A stretch of DNA of 11,813 nt from Rickettsiales bacterium (GTDB lineage Bacteria > Pseudomonadota > Alphaproteobacteria > Rickettsiales > UBA8987): the NCBI GenBank assembly GCA_028282625.1, contig JANQHP010000071.1, forward strand, positions 1 to 11,813. Reading direction: 5' to 3'. Below are positions 1 through 6,038 of the stretch, piece by piece (position 1 is the stretch's first letter; each line of letters starts with the position of its first letter). The translations under genes and the position numbers were made by a program. Below the pieces are notes generated by a model that had not been told where the DNA came from, made no database searches, and saw only the letters and a list, made by a program, of their open reading frames with translations.

Positions 1-915
1 TTTGGTGAGATGTTGGCGCTGTGGTGGATGCATGTGTGGCAGACCCAAGAAGTGGCACTGGATCAGGCGATGCATGTGGTGGAATATGGCCCGGGGCGCG
101 GCACGCTGATGGCGGATATGCTGCGCGCGTGGCGGCAGTGGCTGCCAGAGGGTGCGCATCTTGCTGTGCATTTGGTGGAGTGTAGCCCTTTGCTGCGTGC
201 GATGCAGGAAGAGGCGCTTCGCCCTTTTGCGGATTTTGCGACGCCGCACTGGCATGCGGATCCCACAACATTGCCGCAGGAGGTGCCACTTTGGATCACC
301 GCCAATGAATATCTGGACGCGTTGCCGATCGAGCAATTCTGCTTGCAGGATGAGGGTTGGCATTGGCGCTGCGTGTGCTTGCGTGAGGGGCAGGATCTGG
401 CGTTTGGCTGGGAAAAGGCGGAGCCGCCTTCGGTGCCGGAGGAGCCTCAGTCGGGCGCGATATATGAGTACCACCTTGAGGCGGAAGCGCAGGTGCAGGA
501 CTGGGCAAGGCGCATAGGCGCGCAAGGCGGTGCGGTGCTTGTGGTGGATTATGGCTACGACGCGGTTTGGGGCGAGCGGGATACGTTTCAGGCGATGGCG
601 CAGCATGCTTATGCGGACCCTTTGGCGGCACCAGGGCAGGCCGATTTGACCGCGCATGTGCCCTTTGGTCGGCTGAAGCAGGCGGCGGTGGCGTGCGGTG
701 CGCAGGTGCACGGGCCGGTGACGCAGGGAGCGTTTTTGCGGCAGATGGGGATCATGCAGCGGTTGGAACGATTGGCACAGGGCAAAGAGGCGCGTGTGCA
801 GCAGGATTTGGCGGCTTCGGTGCAGCGTTTAACGGCGCCCGATGCGATGGGCGAGCTGTTTAAAGTGATGGCACTTGGTACCACGCACGCGACACCAGCA
901 GGATTTGCGCGATGA
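1..915 (+). CDS. MidA/NDUFAF7-family SAM-dependent methyltransferase, 5'-truncated by window edge
   Basis: This is the C-terminal part of a COG1565-type class I SAM-dependent methyltransferase. An ATG exists at 10, but the frame is open to base 1 and reads FGEMLALWW, which fits the conserved FGE region inside this family, so the real start lies upstream of the window. Visible motifs are the SAM-binding loop (VEYGPGRGTLM, bases 82-114), an acidic motif II (HLVECSP), the NEYLDALP segment, VDYGY, the ADLTAHVPF block and TQGAFLRQMG, all in the family order. The mitochondrial homologue NDUFAF7 dimethylates an arginine of complex I subunit NDUFS2; the bacterial substrate is inferred only. No membrane segment or signal peptide is visible. 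The stop codon overlaps the pgeF start (ATGA, 912-915), implying translational coupling. In many alphaproteobacteria lgt precedes this gene; that part is outside the window. Confidence 0.9.
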   Translation, partial: FGEMLALWWMHVWQTQEVALDQAMHVVEYGPGRGTLMADMLRAWRQWLPEGAHLAVHLVECSPLLRAMQEEALRPFADFATPHWHADPTTLPQEVPLWITANEYLDALPIEQFCLQDEGWHWRCVCLREGQDLAFGWEKAEPPSVPEEPQSGAIYEYHLEAEAQVQDWARRIGAQGGAVLVVDYGYDAVWGERDTFQAMAQHAYADPLAAPGQADLTAHVPFGRLKQAAVACGAQVHGPVTQGAFLRQMGIMQRLERLAQGKEARVQQDLAASVQRLTAPDAMGELFKVMALGTTHATPAGFAR

Positions 916-1718
916 CGGATGGTTTGCCTTTGCCGGTGCGTTCCAGCCTGTTGCAGGGCTTGGGACATTCGATTGTGCACGGGTTTTTTACGCGCCATGG
1001 TGGCGTGAGCCAGGGTGTCTACCAGTCGCTTAATGCGGGGTATGGCTCTAGTGACGCGCCGGAGCGGATCACAGAAAACCGTGCGCGGATGATGCAGGCG
1101 CTGCATGCAGAGGAGGGCGCTTTAGCACTTGTGACGTTGCATCAGGTGCATAGCGCAAGGGCGGTGGCGATCACGGCCATGCCTGATTTGCCGGTGGAGG
1201 CTGATGGGATGGCGACGACGTTGCCGGGCATCGCACTTGGGGTTTTAACGGCAGATTGTGCGCCAGTGCTGTTTGCGGATGTGGTGCGTGGAGTGATCGG
1301 CGCGGCGCATGCGGGATGGCGCGGTGCGGTGGGTGGCGTGGTGGAGGCCACGCTTGTGCAGATGGAAAAGTTGGGTGCTAGGAGAGAGGATGTGGTGGCG
1401 GCGGTTGGCCCTTGTATTGCGGCGCATTCTTACGAGGTGGGGGAGGATGTGTACCGTGCGGTGCAAGCCAGTGAGGTGGCGGATGCGCAGGTTTTTGTGG
1501 CCGGTGCAGATGGGGTGGCAGGAACATATTATTTTGACCTGCGTGGTTATGTTCGTACCAGGCTCAAAGCGGCGGGTATAACGCAGGTGGACATATTACC
1601 GCATGATACATACGCGCAGGCAGAGGATTTTTTCAGCTATCGCCGTGCGTGCCATCTCGGTGAGCCGGATTACGGGCGGCAGCTTTCGGTGATTGCCTTA
1701 CCATCTGTGTTGCCTTAG
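912..1718 (+). CDS. pgeF: PgeF/YfiH peptidoglycan editing factor (multicopper-type purine nucleoside phosphorylase family)
   Basis: This 268-residue protein has the normal length for the YfiH/LACC1 (DUF152) family. The zinc-binding catalytic set is complete: H80 in the QVH motif, C116 in TADCAP and H133 in HAGWRG (133-138). Other family blocks are NAGYGSSD near 41-48, VEADGM (95-100), AVGPCIAAHSYEVG and the C-terminal DTYAQAEDFFSYRR and PDYGRQLS segments. Members have purine nucleoside phosphorylase and adenosine deaminase activity in vitro. In E. coli the protein also prevents L-Ser from replacing L-Ala in the peptidoglycan stem peptide. It is cytoplasmic, with no signal peptide. The ATG start is set by the ATGA overlap with the preceding methyltransferase gene, so the two are almost certainly one operon. 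The gene converges on the response regulator gene with only 12 bp between stops and no obvious terminator. Confidence 0.95.
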   Translation: MTDGLPLPVRSSLLQGLGHSIVHGFFTRHGGVSQGVYQSLNAGYGSSDAPERITENRARMMQALHAEEGALALVTLHQVHSARAVAITAMPDLPVEADGMATTLPGIALGVLTADCAPVLFADVVRGVIGAAHAGWRGAVGGVVEATLVQMEKLGARREDVVAAVGPCIAAHSYEVGEDVYRAVQASEVADAQVFVAGADGVAGTYYFDLRGYVRTRLKAAGITQVDILPHDTYAQAEDFFSYRRACHLGEPDYGRQLSVIALPSVLP

Positions 1719-1730
1719 CCTTTTGTGAGG

Positions 1731-2126
1731 TTAGAGCACGCCTGCTTGCTGCAATTTGCTTCTTAACACAGAACCATCCAGCGGTTTGGGTAGATACCCA
1801 TCGGCGTGGACCTGGATACTTGCGGCCGCCAGGGTAGGCTCGCTATCGGCACTGTGCAAAAAGACCACCGGATGCTTGCCGCCATGATGGGACAGGCGGT
1901 AGCGTCCTTCGATCTGGCGCATTTTTTCCATAAATTCCGGACCGTCCATCCGCGGCATATATAGGTCGAGCAGCACGATATCGGGCAAGTGGTCGTGGCA
2001 AATCTCTAAGGCTTCTTGGCCATCTTCGGCCTCTTCGACTTCCAGACCAAGACGCTTGGCCATGGCTACGGTATGCATGCGGTTGGCCGCATCGTCATCG
2101 ACGACTAAACATTGTTTGGCGCACAT
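1731..2126 (-). CDS. Single-domain (CheY-like) response regulator
   Basis: This 131-residue protein is a receiver domain with no output domain. It has the acidic pair D10/D11 (LVVDDD), the likely phosphoacceptor D54 in LLDLYMP, the switch residue S92 in FLHSAD and K114 in the LPKPLD motif, so phosphotransfer residues are intact. Between helix 3 and strand 4 there is a slightly extended, basic and histidine-containing loop (about residues 73-86). The start ATG has a good GGAGAG ribosome-binding site a few bases upstream. No histidine kinase lies nearby, so this is an orphan regulator. Alphaproteobacteria use such stand-alone receivers (DivK, CpdR and motility or stress regulators), but the sequence does not decide which role applies. 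It follows tilS on the same strand after 106 bp without a clear terminator, so co-transcription with the pal-cpoB-tilS group is possible. Confidence 0.88.
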   Translation of the reverse strand: MCAKQCLVVDDDAANRMHTVAMAKRLGLEVEEAEDGQEALEICHDHLPDIVLLDLYMPRMDGPEFMEKMRQIEGRYRLSHHGGKHPVVFLHSADSEPTLAAASIQVHADGYLPKPLDGSVLRSKLQQAGVL

Positions 2127-2232
2127 GATTCTCTCCTTTTTTGTCCCTCTCCAACTGCCTAGAATAGCATAAAATACGCACCGAACCTATAGGCTTCTTG
2201 CGGGAAGGCTTGGCATGCTGGCGAAGCAAACC

Positions 2233-3273
2233 CTAACATGCTGTGATGGTGAGATATTCTTCCTTGTCGAGGGTTTCCAGCTTGAGGGTGCAGCCATAAA
2301 AGAGGTAGTGCCAGGTGGCGGCAAGAGGTGGTGTTTTTTGCGTGTGGGCATGAAGCATCTGTTCTAAGCGCTGCAATTTTGCAAAGCGCGGGGGGTGGCT
2401 TTGCTGGCCGATTTGTTCCAGCAGCCTTGCAAGGACACGTAGGCGGATTTCTTCTGGCAGCTTTGCCCAGGGTGTGAGCGCTAATTTGGTGGTGGAGGGG
2501 TTTTCCTGCTGTGTGCAGGCGGCGATGGCCTGGTGGGTATAGTGCTCCAGCGCGGTGCGTGCGCGCGCCATGTGCTTTGCGGTGACAGCCATGCGTTCGG
2601 TGAGCAGGGAAGCCTCACTGCGCCCCAGCGATGTTAAGAGATTGCGCAGGCGGTTGCGGTGATAGGCCTCGTTTTGATTGGAGGGGTCTTCAATCCACGC
2701 CTGGTTTTTGTGGCGTAGATAGTGACGCAAGAGAGCAGCCTGTGTTGCAAGCAGCGGGCGCAGCAGGGTGATGGAACCGTGTGGGCGTGCAGGCGCCATG
2801 GCGGCCAGCCCATCCACACCGCTTCCGCGCTCCAAGCGTAGGAGCAAGGTTTCGGCCTGGTCATCGGCGTGATGGGCCACGCATAGATGGGTGATGTGGT
2901 GCTTGAGGCAATATGCTTCCATCAGGCGGTAGCGGAGCTCACGCGCTTGCTCCTGGGTGTTGCCCGAGGGTAGGGGGTTTGGGTCGGTCAGTATCGTGCA
3001 GTGCAGCTTGGGGGTGTGGGTGATGGCGTGGACCCAATCGCTCACCTGCCTGGCTTCGTGGGCGGATGCATGCCGTAACCCATGGTCAACGGTGAGCACA
3101 TGCAAGGTGATATGGTGCTGATGTGCAGTGGGAAGCAGCGCGTGCAAAAGCGCCATGCTATCGGCACCACCGGAAACGGCCACGGCCAAGTGTTTAACGT
3201 TAGGGGCTTCGCGTTGCACAAAGGCGGCCACGTGCTGCTCCAATGCGATAAAGTCAGCTGCTTGCTCCGACAT
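2233..3273 (-). CDS. tilS: tRNA(Ile)-lysidine synthase
   Basis: TilS changes C34 of the CAU anticodon of tRNA-Ile2 to lysidine using ATP and lysine, so that the tRNA reads AUA as Ile rather than Met. The 346-residue protein carries the PP-loop SGGADS at 34-39, the VDHGLR motif at 62-67, AHHADDQAET at 133-142, RPLL at 172-175 and the DPSN segment at 196-199 followed by the RNR motif near 206-208. All are diagnostic of the N-type ATP-pyrophosphatase domain of TilS. The C-terminal part (about 220-346) is more divergent and shorter than in E. coli, as is common in alphaproteobacteria. The ATG has an AAGGA site with about 6 nt spacing. It follows cpoB by 30 bp on the same strand, the usual pal-ybgF-tilS order. 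The ftsH gene that often comes next is absent; a response regulator takes its place. Confidence 0.95.
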   Translation of the reverse strand: MSEQAADFIALEQHVAAFVQREAPNVKHLAVAVSGGADSMALLHALLPTAHQHHITLHVLTVDHGLRHASAHEARQVSDWVHAITHTPKLHCTILTDPNPLPSGNTQEQARELRYRLMEAYCLKHHITHLCVAHHADDQAETLLLRLERGSGVDGLAAMAPARPHGSITLLRPLLATQAALLRHYLRHKNQAWIEDPSNQNEAYHRNRLRNLLTSLGRSEASLLTERMAVTAKHMARARTALEHYTHQAIAACTQQENPSTTKLALTPWAKLPEEIRLRVLARLLEQIGQQSHPPRFAKLQRLEQMLHAHTQKTPPLAATWHYLFYGCTLKLETLDKEEYLTITAC

Positions 3274-3303
3274 GGATATCCTTTTTGCTGCCTTTAAGGG
3301 GCT

Positions 3304-4080
3304 TTAGGGGGCAGGTGTGCAGCGATGAGCGGTCACTTCTTTTTTCAAAATGGGCGAGATATGCGCAGGCAGCTTGGGGAAGCTTTGCTGGAGCCGCTGG
3401 AAGGTGACGCATGCTTCCTGTTTTTTACCGGTGCGGGCTAAGGCCATGCCGAGTTTAAGCAGGCTATCGGGTGCCTTGCGTCCTTCAGGTTCGCGGGTGT
3501 AGCCTTCCATAAAGGTAACGGCGGCTTGGGTGAAATCGGCTTTGGCGTAGTAAATTTCTGCCAGCCAATAATAGACATTGCTGGTGAGATTGTGTTCAGG
3601 CCACAGTACCAGAAACTGCTCAAATGCCGCTTGTGCGCTGCTGTAATCTCTTGCTTTTAAGGCGGTTTTGGCCTGTTGGTAAAGGCCATTTGGGCTCATG
3701 TCAGCGGCTGCCTGGGTGTTTTTAGCCTGGGTGTTTTGGCCATGCTGGATGGTTTGGGCGGTTTTGATAGACTGCGCTTCGGCTTTTTGGGAAAGGCGCT
3801 GCTGTTGCATGCGCTCGCGCTCTTTAGCGGCTTGCTGCAAGCGAAATTCCAGCTGTTCAATACGCCCACGCATGGCTTGCAGTTCTTCTTCTAAAGTGGC
3901 GATCCGTGATTCATGGGCATGAAAGGGAGGAAGGGCGACATCCTGTGCCCATGCGTGGGGGGCAAGAAGCCCCCATGCCAAGCAGGCGCACACAAGACGC
4001 AGGAAAGCTGAGGTTCGCGACGCAGAGTTGCTGCCTGGAAAGTCAGTGCAAGCAGAGGGCATGATATGCGTGCTAGACAC
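3304..4080 (-). CDS. cpoB: CpoB/YbgF cell division coordinator, periplasmic coiled-coil TPR protein
   Basis: This periplasmic protein of the Tol-Pal system couples outer-membrane constriction to septal peptidoglycan synthesis. A signal peptide is visible with a hydrophobic core near 27-40 and a probable cleavage site after AWA (residue 45). Then comes a coiled-coil trimerisation segment rich in E, Q and R (about 56-95), a Gln/Ala-rich linker (about 96-128) and a tetratricopeptide domain (about 132-236), with a short C-terminal tail. The start is uncertain. The longest reading begins with GTG at 4080, only 9 bp after the pal stop, with poor Shine-Dalgarno spacing. An in-frame ATG at 4062 would shorten the long n-region of the signal peptide by six residues but also lacks a good site. 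Translation may be coupled to pal. The order pal-cpoB-tilS is conserved in proteobacteria. Confidence 0.92.
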   Translation of the reverse strand: MSSTHIMPSACTDFPGSNSASRTSAFLRLVCACLAWGLLAPHAWAQDVALPPFHAHESRIATLEEELQAMRGRIEQLEFRLQQAAKERERMQQQRLSQKAEAQSIKTAQTIQHGQNTQAKNTQAAADMSPNGLYQQAKTALKARDYSSAQAAFEQFLVLWPEHNLTSNVYYWLAEIYYAKADFTQAAVTFMEGYTREPEGRKAPDSLLKLGMALARTGKKQEACVTFQRLQQSFPKLPAHISPILKKEVTAHRCTPAP

Positions 4081-4089
4081 CCACCGTGT

Positions 4090-4668
4090 TTAGCGGCCGA
4101 CTTGGACCACGGTCACCGCGCGACGGTTTTTGCTCCAGGCCACCTCGTTGGATTCCAAATATTCCGGACGTTCTTTGCCGTAGCTTGTGGTCACAATGCG
4201 TGAGGAAGGAACCCCTACATTGATCAAATAATCTCTTACGGCATTTGCCCGGCGTTCCCCTAGCGCCAAGTTGTATTCACGCGTACCGCGCTCATCGCAA
4301 TGACCTTCAACGATCAAATTGTAATCACGGAACTGACGCAGCCACTCGGCTTGCTGCTGCAACGTGCGTTGGGCCTTTTCGGTCAGGCTGGCCGAATTAA
4401 AGCGGAAATAAATGCGATCAGGCACTTGCGTACCAAAGAGCTGCACATCTTGCTGGCTTAAAGATTGGAGATTGCCAGCTTGCACCTGCCCGGTGCCAAA
4501 TCCATAGCCGGCATTGTAACGGTCCTGTTGATTGACCGAAACGCCTTGGGGGACATCTTGTTCGTAGCCGGTCGGGAGCGCGCGACGGTTAGGATCTGTG
4601 GTACATGCGACCAGCACGCTAAGGAGCAAGACAGGCGCAAGAGAGCGGGAAAAAAGACGGTAGAACAT
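4090..4668 (-). CDS. pal: Peptidoglycan-associated lipoprotein Pal
   Basis: Pal is an outer-membrane lipoprotein that binds diaminopimelate in peptidoglycan and works with TolB and the TolQRA motor during constriction. The chosen ATG at 4668 has a GAGGT site with 5 nt spacing. In-frame TTG (4683) and ATG (4680) codons upstream lack such a site. From this start the protein has 192 residues: a signal peptide with lipobox LVAC and lipidated Cys at residue 22, a Gln/Gly-rich linker to about residue 75, then a C-terminal OmpA-like domain. That domain has YFRFNSASL near 87-95, the GHCDERG motif near 122-128 with the ligand-binding Asp at about 125, and GERR near 137-140. Only 9 bp separate it from cpoB. 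tolB, which normally lies just upstream, is missing here; a palindromic repeat and fur occupy that side. Confidence 0.95.
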   Translation of the reverse strand: MFYRLFSRSLAPVLLLSVLVACTTDPNRRALPTGYEQDVPQGVSVNQQDRYNAGYGFGTGQVQAGNLQSLSQQDVQLFGTQVPDRIYFRFNSASLTEKAQRTLQQQAEWLRQFRDYNLIVEGHCDERGTREYNLALGERRANAVRDYLINVGVPSSRIVTTSYGKERPEYLESNEVAWSKNRRAVTVVQVGR

Positions 4669-4699
4669 GGAATACCTCATCAAAAACGCATTATCAGCG

Positions 4700-4734
4700 T
4701 GTATAGCACAGCCATTTAAAAATGTGTAGCACAG
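4700..4734 (-). promoter_or_regulatory. Candidate pal promoter built on a 12-bp direct repeat
   Basis: On the minus strand, hexamers TACACA (4728-4723) and TATACA (4705-4700) are separated by 17 bp, the ideal sigma-70 spacing, about 32 bp upstream of the pal ATG. Each matches consensus at four of six positions. Both hexamers lie inside copies of a direct repeat (plus strand TGTGTAGCACAG at 4723-4734 and TGTATAGCACAG at 4700-4711, 11 of 12 identical, 23 bp apart). The repeat could be an operator or could simply be the promoter elements themselves. I assign no regulator. Confidence 0.4.
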
Positions 4735-4772
4735 AGTTTTTAAAAAAGGCAGAAATCCACCGGGTGTTTTGC

Positions 4773-4941
4773 GTTAGACACCGCTCTCAAACTCCTTTGA
4801 GGCATGCTTTTAACCCTTTTGCGCTGCAAATAGCCCGCTTATTGTTGAAATAGGCCCACTATGCCTTCCAATAAGCAGACTATTTTCGCATGCAACATGC
4901 TCTAAAATGCTGCGCTCAAAGAGTTTGATAACCGTGTCTAC
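4773..4941. repeat. Long imperfect inverted repeat (MITE-like or structured RNA element)
   Basis: The two halves of this stretch are reverse complements over most of their length, with small indels. Matching blocks from the outside inward are: GT(T)AGACAC (4773-4781 with 4934-4941); TCAAACTC (4787-4794) with GAGTTTGA (4921-4928); TTTGAG (4796-4801) with CTCAAA (4915-4920); TTTTA (4808-4812) with TAAAA (4903-4907); a 16-nt arm at 4828-4843 with 4870-4885 (14 of 16 paired). At the centre is a small hairpin ATAG-GCCCA-CTAT (4850-4862). The right end covers the fur stop codon. No transposase or clear target duplication is visible. It could be a miniature inverted-repeat element, a palindromic repeat of the genome, or a structured transcript region. 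The pairing is seen directly; the nature is inferred. Confidence 0.7.
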
Positions 4942-5351
4942 TCATCCAGCGGCACGACGTACAATTCCAGCCGATGGTCGACAAGCTTATAGCCGTGTGC
5001 GTGCGCAATTTCTTCTTGCAGGCGCTCGATTTCTTCGCTGATAAATTCGATCACCTTGCCGGATTTGACATCAATCATATGGTCATGATGCTCTTCGGAC
5101 ACGGCTTCGTAGCGTGCCCTGCCGTCGCCAAAATCGTGCTTTTCAATGATGTCATGCTCTTCCAGATGTTTGAGCGCCCGGTATACGGTGGCAATCCCGA
5201 TATTTTTATCCTGCTCTATGACCTGTGCGTAGACCTCTTCCACGCTTGGATGGTCTTGCGACATGTGGTCCAGCGCCCTGGCAATGGTGCGCTGTTTGGG
5301 TGTGAGCTTTAAACCTTTTTCCAAACACAGCTTTTCCAGTGAAGCTGGCAC
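4938..5351 (-). CDS. fur: Fur-family ferric uptake regulator
   Basis: This 137-residue protein has an N-terminal winged helix with the recognition segment IGIATVYRAL (51-60) and a C-terminal metal-binding dimerisation domain. The metal ligands known from Fur are all present with a one-residue shift from E. coli numbering: H34, E82, H88, H89, D90, H91, E102, E109 and H126. The CXXC zinc pairs of gammaproteobacterial Fur are absent; the segment reads HMIDVKSGKVIEF, typical of alphaproteobacterial Fur/Mur proteins. It probably represses iron (or manganese) responsive genes when metal is bound; which metal it senses cannot be read from sequence. The start is GTG at 5351, supported by AAGGAG with 7-8 nt spacing. 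It follows grxC by 35 bp on the same strand, likely one transcript. Its stop codon lies inside the outer arm of the palindromic repeat. Confidence 0.92.
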   Translation of the reverse strand: MPASLEKLCLEKGLKLTPKQRTIARALDHMSQDHPSVEEVYAQVIEQDKNIGIATVYRALKHLEEHDIIEKHDFGDGRARYEAVSEEHHDHMIDVKSGKVIEFISEEIERLQEEIAHAHGYKLVDHRLELYVVPLDE

Positions 5352-5386
5352 GGCTTTTCTCCTTATGAACTAACAGTGTCTAGGTT

Positions 5387-5659
5387 TTAAGCGGCTTCTT
5401 CCGCCTTGAGCAGGCTATCGAGCTTGTGCTCTGTATCCAGCTTGTGCAGGTCATCGAACCCGCCTACATGGGTTTGCCCGATAAAAATTTGTGGGACAGT
5501 CTTACGGCCACCTGAAACTTCCATCATCTCTTCGCGTTTGGCGGCATCGTTGGTGACATCAATTTCTTCGATTTCCTGCACACCCTTGCGTTTTAATAAA
5601 TCTTTGGCGCGCACGCAATAAGGACAATAGGTGGTGGTATACATACGAATGGCGGCCAT
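5387..5659 (-). CDS. grxC: Glutaredoxin 3 (dithiol, GrxC type)
   Basis: This 90-residue protein has the thioredoxin fold length of a class I glutaredoxin. The redox motif CPYC is at 12-15, the cis-proline loop TVPQIF at 54-59 (P56) and the glutathione-binding GGFDDL stretch at 66-71. It reduces protein disulfides and mixed disulfides in the cytoplasm with electrons from glutathione. The ATG has an AAGGAG site with good spacing. It lies 35 bp upstream of fur on the same strand, giving a probable grxC-fur unit that joins thiol redox and iron control. No confident promoter was found, though the upstream region 5660-5710 is AT-rich. Confidence 0.95.
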   Translation of the reverse strand: MAAIRMYTTTYCPYCVRAKDLLKRKGVQEIEEIDVTNDAAKREEMMEVSGGRKTVPQIFIGQTHVGGFDDLHKLDTEHKLDSLLKAEEAA

Positions 5660-5780
5660 GAATGCTCTCCTTGTGACAATATTACGACTACTGTAGAATT
5701 TTTTGACACCAGGTGCAAGTATGTTACGTGTTTGGGGTTTGGCTAGGCTGTCATTCCTGCTTTAGGCGGTGGCATGGGCA

Positions 5781-5864
5781 CCTCGTTTCGGAGCATGCCT
5801 TGCATGCGACTAGGAGCGAGGCGACGCCGCCTGTCCTCCGTAGCTCTGTTAAGAGCGTAGGGGG
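5781..5864. repeat. Two adjacent imperfect hairpins in the grxC-guaA gap (dispersed-repeat-like)
   Basis: The first hairpin pairs CCTCG (5781-5785) with CGAGG (5817-5821) and, within it, GCATGC (5793-5798) with GCATGC (5802-5807) around a CTT loop. The second pairs CCTCC (5835-5839) with GGGGG (5860-5864, one G-T pair) and GCTCT (5843-5847) with AGAGC (5852-5856) around GTTA, with a symmetric GTA/GTA internal loop. No gene covers this stretch. The style resembles intergenic palindromic repeats of alphaproteobacteria, but copies elsewhere cannot be seen from this window. Confidence 0.5.
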
Positions 5865-5892
5865 AAGCTTATGCGAGGGCGGGGGCTTGTCG

Positions 5893-5918
5893 CGCCGCAG
5901 TGCGAAGCACGAAGGCGG
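5893..5918. repeat. Small two-tier hairpin in the grxC-guaA gap
   Basis: GTGC (5900-5903) pairs with GCAC (5907-5910) around a GAA loop, and CGCC (5893-5896) pairs with GGCG (5914-5917) outside it. It lies directly upstream of the plus-strand terminator and may belong to the same transcript or repeat unit. Confidence 0.45.
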
Positions 5919-5921
5919 ATG

Positions 5922-5943
5922 AGGGGGGTAAGGCCCCCTTTTT
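5922..5943 (+). terminator. Intrinsic terminator, plus strand, with no obvious upstream gene
   Basis: A G5-C5 stem (5923-5927 with 5934-5938) is extended by an A-T pair and followed by five T residues (5939-5943). The T-tract is only on the plus-strand side. All nearby genes are on the minus strand, so it must end a plus-strand RNA that starts within the gap or reads through from further left. Alternatively it may be part of a repeat and not a working terminator. Confidence 0.6.
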
Positions 5944-5959
5944 ATGTAAAGAGGAACAC

Positions 5960-5995
5960 CCCCTCCCTAACCCTCCCTCCTGAAAGGGGGAGGGG
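5960..5995. repeat. C/G-rich inverted repeat upstream of the guaA 3' end
   Basis: CCCCTCCC (5960-5967) is exactly complementary to GGGAGGGG (5988-5995). A second CCCTCCC copy (5971-5977) can pair with the same right arm, giving two alternative hairpins. CCCTCCCTAACCCTCCC-type motifs are common intergenic repeats in proteobacteria. It lies 44-79 bp beyond the guaA stop and could serve as the guaA transcript end, though the downstream minus-strand run is only moderately T-rich. Confidence 0.5.
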
Positions 5996-6038
5996 ATAAG
6001 GGCAGTGTGATGAAGGTGTGGCGGTGCATGTATGCCGC

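Noticed and set aside
609..1106. 165-codon minus-strand frame over the methyltransferase/pgeF junction
   Set aside because: It is antisense to two well-supported coupled genes; long antisense frames are expected at this codon composition.
4786..4801. CTCAAA-CTCC-TTTGAG as a pal-fur terminator
   Set aside because: The small hairpin has no adjacent T-run on the minus strand, the direction in which both neighbouring genes run. It is better explained as part of the longer palindrome.
5713..5922. 69-codon plus-strand frame in the grxC-guaA gap
   Set aside because: It crosses several hairpins, has no ribosome-binding site or recognisable domain, and its Arg/Ser/Gly-rich content is what translated palindromic repeats give.
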